Shown here one piece after another: positions 54,499-62,524 of a stretch of DNA of 64,000 nt (position 1 is the stretch's first letter; every line of letters begins with the position of its first letter). The notes beneath the pieces were generated by a model, which was not told the DNA's origin, did no database searches, and saw only the letters and a list, made by a program, of their open reading frames with translations. The position numbers were made by a program, and so were the translations under genes. The DNA is from an uncultured bacterium. GTDB lineage: Bacteria > Cyanobacteriota > Vampirovibrionia > Gastranaerophilales > Gastranaerophilaceae. The stretch is from positions 224,451-288,450 of the forward strand of contig CASFTJ010000001.1 in NCBI GenBank assembly GCA_949297715.1. The letters run 5' to 3'.

Positions 54499-55122
54499 AT
54501 GTCAAACGTTTTAGTATATACATTAGACGGAAAAATTTATATTAACCTAACCAACCGCTGCACAAATGAATGTATTTTTTGTTTAAGGAATGACAAAAGC
54601 GATGTTAAGGGGCAAGAGCTTTGGTTGGATAATGAAAATTCAACTGCCCAAGATGTAATAAATCAATTTGAAAAAATTTACCCTGCAACTCCGTCCGAAG
54701 AAATTATCTTTTGCGGCTACGGGGAACCGATGTTAAAGATTGATGAATTAAAGGAAGTTGCAAAATATATTAAGACCAAACTTCCCAAATCTAAAATCAG
54801 AGTAAACACAAACGGACATGCGAATTTTGTGTATAAAAGAAATGTTGTACCTGAACTTAAAGGGCTTGTGGATGAATTTTCAGTAAGCCTGAATGGTGCC
54901 ACAAAAGAAGAATATAACGAACTTTCGCAGCCAAAATTTGATGAAGCTTATGAAGAAGTTAAAAAATTCATAAAAGCCTGCGCTGATGAAAAAATTTCGG
55001 TTGTCGCAAGCGTAGTTGAAGGCTACAAAGGTCGTCATCTTGATCTTAAAAAATGCGAACAAATTGCAAAAGATCTTGGTGCAAAATTTAGAGTGAGAGA
55101 GTGGATTGTAAACGGATATTAG
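54499..55122 (+). CDS. Radical SAM protein, TatD-associated type
   Basis: 207 aa from the ATG at 54499 (GGAAAGG). The 4Fe-4S motif is NRCTNECIFCLRN (CxxxCxxC). GYGEPML is the GGE-type SAM-binding strand, and NTNGHAN and DEFSVSLNGATKEEYNEL follow the radical SAM core. The size and the YTLDGKIYINLTNRCTNEC start fit the small proteins found next to tatD nucleases in other bacteria. No tatD is adjacent here; substrate unknown. Confidence 0.85.
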   Translation: MSNVLVYTLDGKIYINLTNRCTNECIFCLRNDKSDVKGQELWLDNENSTAQDVINQFEKIYPATPSEEIIFCGYGEPMLKIDELKEVAKYIKTKLPKSKIRVNTNGHANFVYKRNVVPELKGLVDEFSVSLNGATKEEYNELSQPKFDEAYEEVKKFIKACADEKISVVASVVEGYKGRHLDLKKCEQIAKDLGAKFRVREWIVNGY

Positions 55123-55141
55123 TAATTGAAAGGAAAAAATA

Positions 55142-55546
55142 ATGCAAGTACAAAACATTACAAACTCAAAATTAAATCCACAAAACTTCCAAGGCAGAAT
55201 TGATATAATCCCAGGGAATTTAAGCTATGAGCCTGCAAAAAATCTTAGAAAAGCATACAGTGTACTATCTGAAATGATTAAAGACAAACCATACAATCTG
55301 TATGTTAGACAAGAATATAAATATAATAACATTAGTCTTATAGTCCAAAAAGAAAAAAACTTTATAAGGAACAAAGGACTTAAAGTGGAATATGTCTTTT
55401 CTGCAAATGATGATCGTTTTGAAAGTGCTGCAAAATCTGCAATCAAATCTTATGAAGAAACTCTATCAACATCATTAAACCAAAAATTTAAAAACGGCTT
55501 GAAAAAAATCGGACACAAACTGTTACAAGCATTCGAAATAGAATAA
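55142..55546 (+). CDS. Small protein with N-terminal NFQG tag
   Basis: 134 aa. The start MQVQNITNSKLNPQNFQGRI is strikingly like that of the protein at 59475 (NPQNFRG). The remainder is a mixed alpha/beta domain of unknown family (LYVRQEYKYNNISLIVQKE; ESAAKSAIKSYEETLSTS). Follows the radical SAM gene by 19 nt with AAAGGA, so likely the same transcript. Confidence 0.68.
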   Translation: MQVQNITNSKLNPQNFQGRIDIIPGNLSYEPAKNLRKAYSVLSEMIKDKPYNLYVRQEYKYNNISLIVQKEKNFIRNKGLKVEYVFSANDDRFESAAKSAIKSYEETLSTSLNQKFKNGLKKIGHKLLQAFEIE

Positions 55547-55603
55547 TAACTAAATTAAAATAAACATGAGAACAAAAAACTTACGAAGAAAGGACGTAAA
55601 AAG

Positions 55604-57775
55604 ATGAGCATTTTAGACAAAATCATGAAACCGAAATCAATAGCGGTTATCGGTGCGTCAACAAAAGAACACACAATCGGATCAGATATTATGAAAAGAT
55701 TGCAGGAATACAACTTCAACGGGAAAATTTATCCTGTAAACCCCAAAGGCGGCATAATCGAAGGACTTCAAGCATATCCAAGCATTTTAGATGTCCCGGG
55801 AGAAGTTGACCTAGCACTTATCGTTGTAAATTCAAAATTTGTTTTAGCAACAATCGACCAGTGCCATGAAAAGGGAATCAAAGGTTTATGCATAATCACA
55901 GCCGGCTTCAAAGAAACAGGCAAAGAAGGTGCAGAACTTGAAAAACAATTAGTTGAAAAAATTAAAGAATACGGCATGAGATGTGTTGGCCCGAACTGCT
56001 TGGGCGTTGTTAACACAAATCCTGAAATCAGAATGGACGGATGCTTCGCAGAAAGCCTTCCTGAAAGAGGAAACATCGGTTTCGTATCACAATCAGGCGC
56101 ATTAGGCGGCGGTATTTTAAACATATTAAAAGACCTTAACCTTGGTTTTGCACAGTTTATATCAATCGGCAACCAGGCTGATGTAAACGCAGAAACAGCA
56201 ATTGAATACTGGGAAAATGATGACGATGTTAAACAGATTCTGCTTTATATGGAATCAATTCAAAACCCAGCAAACTTCAGAAAATTAGCATCAAGAGTTT
56301 CTAAAAAGAAACCTATCTTGGCATTAAAATCAGGACGTTCAGCTGCAGGCGCAAGTGCAGCATCTTCTCACACTGGTTCATTAGCTGGAGCAGACAAAGC
56401 AGCAGCAGCATTACTTAATCAATCAGGTGTTATAAGAGAATTTTCACTTCAAAACCTGTTTGAAACAGCAAAAGTTTTTGCAAACTGCCCGATACCGAAA
56501 GGCGACAGAGTAGCAATTATTACAAACTCAGGCGGCCCCGGAATTATGGCAACAGATGCGGTTTGCGAATACGGTATGCAAATGGCTAAAATTTCAGAAG
56601 AAACAAAAGAAAAATTAAGAAGTTTCCTCCCTGCAGCAGCATCCGTTAAGAACCCGATAGATATGATAGCTTCAGCTCCTATCGAACACTACAAACAAAC
56701 TCTTGAAACAGTTATAGCCGATGAAAATGTAGATATGATTATAACAATCTATCTTCCGTTCCTTGGCTTGAAAGATATTGATGTAGCAGAAGCTTTGATG
56801 GAAATTAAGGCTAAAAATCCGCAAAAACCTGTTATCGGCGTATTTATGACTAAGAACGAATTCTTCACAAAACTTTCAGATATGAATGTTAATATGCCGT
56901 TCTTTATGTACGCAGAACAAGCAGCAGACGGATTAAACAGATTGAACCAGCAAAGACTTTGGATGGAAAGACCTGAAGGTAAAATTCCATGCTACGACGT
57001 TGACAGAGCTAAAGTTGAAAAAATCATTAAAAACGCACTTTCTGAAGACAGAGCACAACTTACAACATTAGAATCAATTGACGTACTTCAGGCATACGGA
57101 ATCCGAGCTTGCAAATACGGTCTTGCAACAAATGAAGAAGAAGTTGTAGAACTTGGAAATTCAATCGGCTATCCTGTTGTAATGAAGATGACTTCAAAAA
57201 CTACATCTCACAAAACAGATGTAGGCGGTGTTGTTGTAAACATTAAATCCGAAGAACAGTTAAGAAAAGAATACAAAGGCTTGTTAGAAAGACTTGAAGC
57301 AAAAGGACTTCTTGACGGTTTGGAAGGGGTAATCATACAGGAAATGGTAAAAGGCAGCCGTGAAATGGTTTGCGGTATAGCAACAGATCCTCAATACGGT
57401 CCGATGATGATGTTCGGTTTAGGCGGAGTATTTGTTGAAGTTATGAAAGATGTAACCTTCAGAATAGCACCTTTAACTGATATTGATGCAATGGATATGA
57501 TTAAATCGGTTAAGGCATACAAATTGTTAGAAGGCGCAAGAGGCACAAAACCTGCACAAATCGACCAAATTCAAGAAACCTTGTTGAGATTGTCACAGCT
57601 TGTAAGTGATTTCAAATTCATCGACGAACTCGACATCAACCCGCTTTTAATCTCTGAAACAACAGGAGAAGGAATTGCGGTTGACGGACGTATCAAAGTC
57701 AGAATGGAAGAAGCTAAAGAAGCTCTTGGCTGCAAATGCGGCTGCGGATCAGTAGCCTGCTCTTGCGGTAAATAA
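55604..57775 (+). CDS. ADP-forming acetyl-CoA synthetase (fused alpha and beta subunits)
   Basis: 723 aa. N-terminal CoA-binding fold (SIAVIGASTKEHTIGSDIMKRL), succinyl-CoA-ligase-like domain with the phosphorylated His in SSHTGSLAGADKAAA (about residue 256), and a C-terminal ATP-grasp domain (about 490-700: GYPVVMKMTSKTTSHKTDVGG, IIQEMVKGSREMVCGI, DINPLLIS). It turns acetyl-CoA (or another acyl-CoA), ADP and Pi into acid, CoA and ATP, a fermentative energy step. The last 14 residues, CKCGCGSVACSCGK, form an unusual Cys-rich tail. AAAGGAC site. Confidence 0.92.
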   Translation: MSILDKIMKPKSIAVIGASTKEHTIGSDIMKRLQEYNFNGKIYPVNPKGGIIEGLQAYPSILDVPGEVDLALIVVNSKFVLATIDQCHEKGIKGLCIITAGFKETGKEGAELEKQLVEKIKEYGMRCVGPNCLGVVNTNPEIRMDGCFAESLPERGNIGFVSQSGALGGGILNILKDLNLGFAQFISIGNQADVNAETAIEYWENDDDVKQILLYMESIQNPANFRKLASRVSKKKPILALKSGRSAAGASAASSHTGSLAGADKAAAALLNQSGVIREFSLQNLFETAKVFANCPIPKGDRVAIITNSGGPGIMATDAVCEYGMQMAKISEETKEKLRSFLPAAASVKNPIDMIASAPIEHYKQTLETVIADENVDMIITIYLPFLGLKDIDVAEALMEIKAKNPQKPVIGVFMTKNEFFTKLSDMNVNMPFFMYAEQAADGLNRLNQQRLWMERPEGKIPCYDVDRAKVEKIIKNALSEDRAQLTTLESIDVLQAYGIRACKYGLATNEEEVVELGNSIGYPVVMKMTSKTTSHKTDVGGVVVNIKSEEQLRKEYKGLLERLEAKGLLDGLEGVIIQEMVKGSREMVCGIATDPQYGPMMMFGLGGVFVEVMKDVTFRIAPLTDIDAMDMIKSVKAYKLLEGARGTKPAQIDQIQETLLRLSQLVSDFKFIDELDINPLLISETTGEGIAVDGRIKVRMEEAKEALGCKCGCGSVACSCGK

Positions 57776-57802
57776 GAAGTATAAATAACTTCAAAATAAA
57801 AA

Positions 57803-57843
57803 AAAAACAGACATTTCTTAGAAATTAAGAGATGTCTGTTTTT
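57803..57843. terminator. Bidirectional terminator
   Basis: AAAACAGACAT-TCTT pairs with AAGA-ATGTCTGTTTT around 7 nt with one mismatch, T/A runs on both sides, between converging genes. Confidence 0.85.
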
Positions 57844-57866
57844 CTGTAAATTTAAATTATTCAATT

Positions 57867-59273
57867 TTAAGCTTGCACATCAGGTTTTTTATCAGGTTTT
57901 TGCTCCGCACCTTGCATTTTTTGATTTATAGAAGCTTCAAGCTGCTCAACTCTTGCAGCAGCAGACTGAAGATTTTCAACTTTTGTTTCTTGGACTTTAA
58001 GTTGATTTATAATACCTTCTTGAGACTGAAGTTCCGTATTTAATTTTTCATAATTTGCATTTGCATTATCGAACTTTTCTACTGAAGAATCATAAGTTTT
58101 TTGATTTTGTTGGACACTTTTTTGCATTTGGTCACATCTTTTTGCAGTTTCTTTAAATTTAGAATCTGTTTCTTGAAGTTTTTGTAAAGTTTGGTTTTTA
58201 GCATCCTGCGCACTCTGTAAATTCTGTTCAGCCGTATTAAGTCTGCCTTCAGCATCATTAAGAGATTGTTTTGCATCTGCTAATGCTTTATCAGCCTGTT
58301 GTTTTTGTTGTTCTGCGGCTTTCACTGCAGCTTGAGCCGTTGCATAGGCCGGATTTGGCATTCCATTAGCAAGTGTCTGCGGGGTACTTTGAAGAGTAGC
58401 CTGCGCTGAACTTAACTGCTGCTGAGCCATTGTCACTCCGGTTTCTGCCTGCGCTACTGAAGTTTTGGCATTAGATACTTCGGTTTGTGCTGAAGATTTT
58501 TCTTTTTCACAATTTTTTACAGCATCACATTTGCCTTTATATTCGTCATTGACAGAGCTTAACATATCATCGAGTTGATCTCTTGCTTTTACTGACTGGT
58601 TTAATTTGCTTGTATTATCATCTAAAGTTTTTTTAGCATCATTTTTGGTAGTTTCGGCAGTATTAACTTCGCCTTCAAGCCTTGTAACATTAGATTCTGC
58701 CGTTTGTTGCTGACTCTGAATATTACTTAAATCAGCTTGTGCGGCAGAAAGTTTCGCAGTAACATCCGCTTTAGATGTTCCAATTTCAGCTTTCATTGCA
58801 GTCAAATCTTCTGCCGAAATATCAGGATTGGCAAGTTTTGTCGAAATATTATCCAAGGAAGTTGTATCATAAATTGAATCACTCGTATCAACACCGGTTG
58901 CTATACCTGAAGGTGTGTTACCGCTTCCTGTTGTTTGAGATGTACCATCTGTCGAAGTTGATTTAGGCGTATTTCCCGTTTGTTGTGTCTGTGTATCACT
59001 CGAAGTTTTTTTAGATTTAATATCCTGAATAGTTTTATATATATCAGTACCTGTATTAACTGCATTTTTTACTATATTTTCAGCAGTATTGCCGCTGTTT
59101 TGAGTTCCTTGCTGCTTCTGTATTTGTTGAAGTCTGGCCGCATAAAGTGATTCTTGGGCTTTTTGACGTATCAGCTGAAGTGAATACTGCTTTAATTGAT
59201 CAAGTTCACCTCTTGTATACATACCGACTTTTTGATCCGGGTTATATCCGCCGTTTATGCCAAAACTGCCCAT
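57867..59273 (-). CDS. Long coiled-coil protein starting MGSFGINGG
   Basis: 468 aa. After about 60 Gln/Lys-rich residues and a Ser/Thr/Gly-rich linker (about 65-150), residues 160-460 form an almost unbroken coiled coil with Ala/Gln/Lys heptads (SAQADLSNIQSQQQTAESNV, KQQADKALADAKQSLNDAEG). No signal peptide or membrane helix. It may be a cytoskeletal-like or scaffold protein; family unknown. A start region with GAGGAG lies before the ATG. Confidence 0.7.
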   Translation of the reverse strand: MGSFGINGGYNPDQKVGMYTRGELDQLKQYSLQLIRQKAQESLYAARLQQIQKQQGTQNSGNTAENIVKNAVNTGTDIYKTIQDIKSKKTSSDTQTQQTGNTPKSTSTDGTSQTTGSGNTPSGIATGVDTSDSIYDTTSLDNISTKLANPDISAEDLTAMKAEIGTSKADVTAKLSAAQADLSNIQSQQQTAESNVTRLEGEVNTAETTKNDAKKTLDDNTSKLNQSVKARDQLDDMLSSVNDEYKGKCDAVKNCEKEKSSAQTEVSNAKTSVAQAETGVTMAQQQLSSAQATLQSTPQTLANGMPNPAYATAQAAVKAAEQQKQQADKALADAKQSLNDAEGRLNTAEQNLQSAQDAKNQTLQKLQETDSKFKETAKRCDQMQKSVQQNQKTYDSSVEKFDNANANYEKLNTELQSQEGIINQLKVQETKVENLQSAAARVEQLEASINQKMQGAEQKPDKKPDVQA

Positions 59274-59414
59274 GGCAAAAGCTCCTCTTTATACTTCATT
59301 ATATATATAAAGTATATACTATTCTATTATTTTCATTTTTTTCATTTTTTGCAACAAAACTTTACATAAAATTTTATATAAACTGTTAAATATGTAACAA
59401 AAATTTTACAATCT

Positions 59415-59446
59415 GGCAAAAAAAATATTCAGCAATTTAATATAAA
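59415..59446 (+). promoter_or_regulatory. Shared upstream element (copy A), before the gene at 59475
   Basis: GGCAAAAAAAATATTCA then GCAATTTAATATAAA, 28 nt before the ATG. It matches copy B (52785) almost base for base up to TATTCA, including the preceding ATCT. Confidence 0.65.
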
Positions 59447-59474
59447 CATGTGGTCAAAAGATGGGGGTTAATGT

Positions 59475-60176
59475 ATGAAAGTTTCGGCAATAAAATACCA
59501 AACAAATCCGCAGAATTTTAGAGGCGAGGGAAGTAAAAACAAGCTTAAAAATGCCGCAGGAGCCGCAGCCATTGCTATTGCAGCGGCAACACCGATGGCT
59601 GAAGCAGATGCACAGATTTATTATTATCCTGTAACACCGCAATATTACACCTATGTACCGACAAAAACCGTAACGGATGTTCCAAATTGTTTTGTTGTAG
59701 GTGACATAACAAAATCAGATCCTGATGAAAATGACAAATCAATGCGACAGGTTTTTGATGAAATTGATGCAAACGGAAATAGTAACGGAGTAATTTCAGC
59801 CAAAGAGGTTATGCGAACCGAAAGAAAAAACTGGAATGAAACTCAATTATACCCATATACAGACGAACAAATGAGTGAAGATGCGGCACAGTTCAATGCA
59901 CTTTCAGAAATGTATAATGAAGACGGTTCAGATCCGAATACAATGAATTACAGAGAATACAAAAACGTAATGAATACGTATATGAACAACAAAAATGTAG
60001 ACAAATTTGTTGATCTTATGCGGGTTTTAACAATCCCTTATTATACACTTCCGCCGCTTCCTTATTATTATTATCCACGTCCGCATTATCATAGACCCTA
60101 CGGGCCGCCGCCGCATAATCATAGACCGGCACCGCCACACAGACCAAAATACAACGAGTATCACAGACATTGGTAA
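59475..60176 (+). CDS. EF-hand-like protein with NFRG tag and Pro/His/Tyr-rich tail
   Basis: 233 aa. N-terminus KVSAIKYQTNPQNFRGEGSK, then an Ala-rich hydrophobic helix (AAGAAAIAIAAATPMAEA, about 29-46) that could be a signal or anchor. FDEIDANGNSNGVISAKEVM (about 95-114) fits an EF-hand Ca2+ loop (D-x-N-x-N-x-x-I-x-x-x-E). A second, weaker one may be NEDGSDPNTMNYREYKNVM. The last 45 residues are PYYYYPRPHYHRPYGPPPHN-type with about 8 His, likely metal-binding or sticky. Function unknown. Confidence 0.7.
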   Translation: MKVSAIKYQTNPQNFRGEGSKNKLKNAAGAAAIAIAAATPMAEADAQIYYYPVTPQYYTYVPTKTVTDVPNCFVVGDITKSDPDENDKSMRQVFDEIDANGNSNGVISAKEVMRTERKNWNETQLYPYTDEQMSEDAAQFNALSEMYNEDGSDPNTMNYREYKNVMNTYMNNKNVDKFVDLMRVLTIPYYTLPPLPYYYYPRPHYHRPYGPPPHNHRPAPPHRPKYNEYHRHW

Positions 60177-60178
60177 AT

Positions 60179-60493
60179 TTATAACACTGCTAGAATTAAT
60201 TTTTTAATCAACTGCAGTTGGTCTTCTTTGGCCAATGACAATATGTCATTTATGTCAGATTTTAAAGTTGAACTTGCTGTAGATTCTGTTGGTGAAAATG
60301 CTAGCAAATCATTCGGTGTAACAGATAAGACAGAACAAAATTTTAAAAGTGTAGGAATTGAAGGCAAAGATTCTCCTGCCTCAATTCTTGCTATCTGTCG
60401 AACATCAATATCAATAAGTTCGGCCAATTTTTCCTGCGTAATTTTTTTATATTTTCGCAAATTTCTGATTTTTTCCCCAAAGTTATTTACCAA
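60179..60493 (-). CDS. XRE-family HTH regulator next to a prepilin-like gene
   Basis: 104 aa from a TTG at 60493, 9 nt after AGGAGG; the frame is open to 60523 but that part contains the ribosome site. HTH_3: FGEKIRNLRKYKKITQEKLAELIDIDVRQIARIEAGESLPSIPTLLKFCSVLSVTPNDLLAF, then a 40-residue helical tail ending QLIKKLILAVL. Diverges from the prepilin-like gene at 60612. Confidence 0.87.
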   Translation of the reverse strand: MVNNFGEKIRNLRKYKKITQEKLAELIDIDVRQIARIEAGESLPSIPTLLKFCSVLSVTPNDLLAFSPTESTASSTLKSDINDILSLAKEDQLQLIKKLILAVL

Positions 60494-60556
60494 ATCAAAA
60501 ATCCTCCTGATATAAAAATACAATTATTAAATACAAGTTTTAATGCAATATACCCC

Positions 60557-60585
60557 TTGACAATATGCAATAAATAGCATATTAT
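60557..60585 (+). promoter_or_regulatory. Promoter with embedded inverted repeat, prepilin gene at 60612
   Basis: Perfect TTGACA, 17-nt spacer, TATTAT. The inverted repeat ATATGC-8 nt-GCATAT (60563-60582) fills the spacer and reaches into the -10, the classic place for repressor binding. Confidence 0.65.
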
Positions 60586-60611
60586 AATAAAAGATTTTTC
60601 TTGGAGGTGTT

Positions 60612-61313
60612 ATGAAAAAAGAAGCTTTTACACTGGCAGAAGTACTGATTACAATAGGGGTAATAGGAATTGTAATAGCAATGACTTTACCAAGTTTAAT
60701 TGAAAACAGAAAAAAAACTGTCATTGAAACTCGCCTCAAAAAATTTTACACCTCAATAAATCAAGCAATAATGATGTCAGAGAACGTTAATGGAGAAAAA
60801 ACAACTTGGACACCCAAAGACACAAAAGAGTTTTGGGATATATATTTAAAAAATCATATAAAATACACGAAAGCTGAGGATTGGGAAAATGCCATAGGCA
60901 CAAGAAACAAAAAAATAGTGTTTCTCCCCGATGGTAGTGCCGTAATCATAGACATATATTTTGCAGAAGACAGTACAGGTGTTATCACTAACACAACTTA
61001 CGGCGGTCATTTTATTTTTTGCCCAGAAGCTAAATATTGTAAAAAAGAAGTTTATGAAAAAGTTAAAGATACCCAAATTGGCAAAAATATTTTTTATTTT
61101 GGATTTTGGCCTAATGAAACAACTGAACAATTTAAATATCATAAAAATAAAGGTGTAGAAGCATACAAGGCAAATTGGGATGGAAACCCTGATTCTTTAT
61201 ACACACATCCTTTACACGGTTGTAATAATAATGCTAATAGATATTTCTGCACAGCAGTAATTGAAAGAAACGGATGGACAATCCCCAAAAATTATATAAA
61301 AATATCTAATTAA
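60612..61313 (+). CDS. Prepilin-like protein paired with a divergent HTH gene
   Basis: 233 aa. Minimal leader: KKEAFTLAEVLITIGVIGIV. RBS GGAGG. Body: KKFYTSINQAIMMSENVNGEKTTW, then KKIVFLPDGSAVIIDIYF, Cys pairs (CPEAKYC, CNNNANRYFC), and ending NGWTIPKNYIK. Closest in layout to the genes at 42971 and 1842. Likely a minor pilin or pseudopilin that leaves the cytoplasm; role unknown. Confidence 0.84.
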   Translation: MKKEAFTLAEVLITIGVIGIVIAMTLPSLIENRKKTVIETRLKKFYTSINQAIMMSENVNGEKTTWTPKDTKEFWDIYLKNHIKYTKAEDWENAIGTRNKKIVFLPDGSAVIIDIYFAEDSTGVITNTTYGGHFIFCPEAKYCKKEVYEKVKDTQIGKNIFYFGFWPNETTEQFKYHKNKGVEAYKANWDGNPDSLYTHPLHGCNNNANRYFCTAVIERNGWTIPKNYIKISN

Positions 61314-61361
61314 ATTATAATTTAAATTGACCTTATTGTTTATTAATGATTTAATACTTTT

Positions 61362-61994
61362 ATGAATTACATTTTTTATTTTCTTATTGTAATTTCGATA
61401 ATCGCAGGGGCAATAAACGGCAGACTGAATGAGGTTGTTAATTCAATTCTGACAGGTGCAGAACTAAGTGTTAAGGTAGCGTTTTCATTAATTGGGATTA
61501 TGGCATTTTGGCTTGGTATGATGGAAATAGCCAAAAAATCCGGACTGGTTGAACTTATCTCAAAAATCATAAAACCAATCACAAAAAAGCTATTTAATGA
61601 AATTCCTAAGGATTCGCCGGCTGTTGGGGATATCGCAATGAGTTTTACAGCAAATGCATTCGGGCTGACAAACGCCGCAACCCCAATCGGTATTAAAGCA
61701 ATGGAGGAACTTCAAAAACACAACACCGACAAAAAATCCGCATCGAATGCTATGTGTATGTTTCTTGCAATGAACACCGCAGGATTTCAGCTTATACCGG
61801 CAACCGTAATTGCTGTTTTAATCGGAATCGGATACAAAAATCCGACAGAAATTATAGCTCCGACACTTCTTGTAACAACAATTGCATTTTTAAGCGCAAT
61901 TTTTATTGCCAAATTATTTGAAAAATTCTGGACTCCTCAAACTGATAATAATAAAATCTCACAAGAACAAATTAACGGAGGGCGCTTACGATGA
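61362..61994 (+). CDS. spmA: Spore maturation protein A-like Gate-domain membrane protein
   Basis: 210 aa, about five hydrophobic segments. SpmA blocks AINGRLNEVVNSILTGAE, LGMMEIAKKSGLVE, SFTANAFGLTNAATPIGIKAME and FLAMNTAGFQLIPATVIA. The Gate fold is shared with nucleoside transporters. In non-sporulating bacteria spmAB is of unknown function. No Shine-Dalgarno; TTGACC and a TTAATA ending about 5 nt before the ATG suggest a leaderless mRNA. Overlaps spmB by 4 nt. Confidence 0.9.
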   Translation: MNYIFYFLIVISIIAGAINGRLNEVVNSILTGAELSVKVAFSLIGIMAFWLGMMEIAKKSGLVELISKIIKPITKKLFNEIPKDSPAVGDIAMSFTANAFGLTNAATPIGIKAMEELQKHNTDKKSASNAMCMFLAMNTAGFQLIPATVIAVLIGIGYKNPTEIIAPTLLVTTIAFLSAIFIAKLFEKFWTPQTDNNKISQEQINGGRLR

Positions 61995-62524
61995 TACAAT
62001 CCGCAATGAATATAATTTCAATATGGGCGCTTCCGGCAATAATTATTTTAATTTTAACTTTTGGACTTATACGAAAAGTTCCGTTATACGAAGTGTTCAC
62101 AACAGGTGCAAAAGAGGGATTTAAAGTTTCCGTAAACATAATTCCTTATCTTGTTGCTATTATGGTCGGGATTTCAATGCTTCGAGCCTCAGGAATAATT
62201 GAAGGTATAGGCACCCTGCTTTCGCCGATTTTATCACATTTCAATATTTCAGCCGACGTAATACCGCTTATGATAGTCCGCCCGCTTTCAGGTTCTGCGG
62301 CTCTTGGAATATTTTCAGATATTGCACATAATGCAGGCCCTGACGCATTCACTACAAAACTTGCAGCAATTATGGTAGGCTCAAGCGAAACAACTTTTTA
62401 TGTACTAGCCGTTTATTTCGGCGCCGTCGGAATTTCAAAAATCCGTTATGCCCTTATTGTCGGGCTTCTTGCTGATATTATAGGAATTGTGTCAGCAATT
62501 CTGGTGTGTAATTGGATGTTTTAA
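61991..62524 (+). CDS. spmB: Spore maturation protein B-like Gate-domain membrane protein
   Basis: 177 aa with membrane segments and the SpmB blocks EVFTTGAKEGFKVSVNIIPYLVAIMV, RPLSGSAALGIF and IMVGSSETTFYVLAVYFGAVG. Start overlaps spmA by ATGA after a GGAGGG site, typical coupling. The two proteins probably form one complex. Its last 47 nt overlap the opposite-strand gene at 62478. Confidence 0.9.
   Translation: MIQSAMNIISIWALPAIIILILTFGLIRKVPLYEVFTTGAKEGFKVSVNIIPYLVAIMVGISMLRASGIIEGIGTLLSPILSHFNISADVIPLMIVRPLSGSAALGIFSDIAHNAGPDAFTTKLAAIMVGSSETTFYVLAVYFGAVGISKIRYALIVGLLADIIGIVSAILVCNWMF

Noticed and set aside
59411..59446. Sigma-54 promoter (TGGC start of the shared element)
   Set aside because: The TGGCA is present in two copies, but the -12 TTGC is missing, and other copies lack the GG. 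No sigma-54 activator is near.
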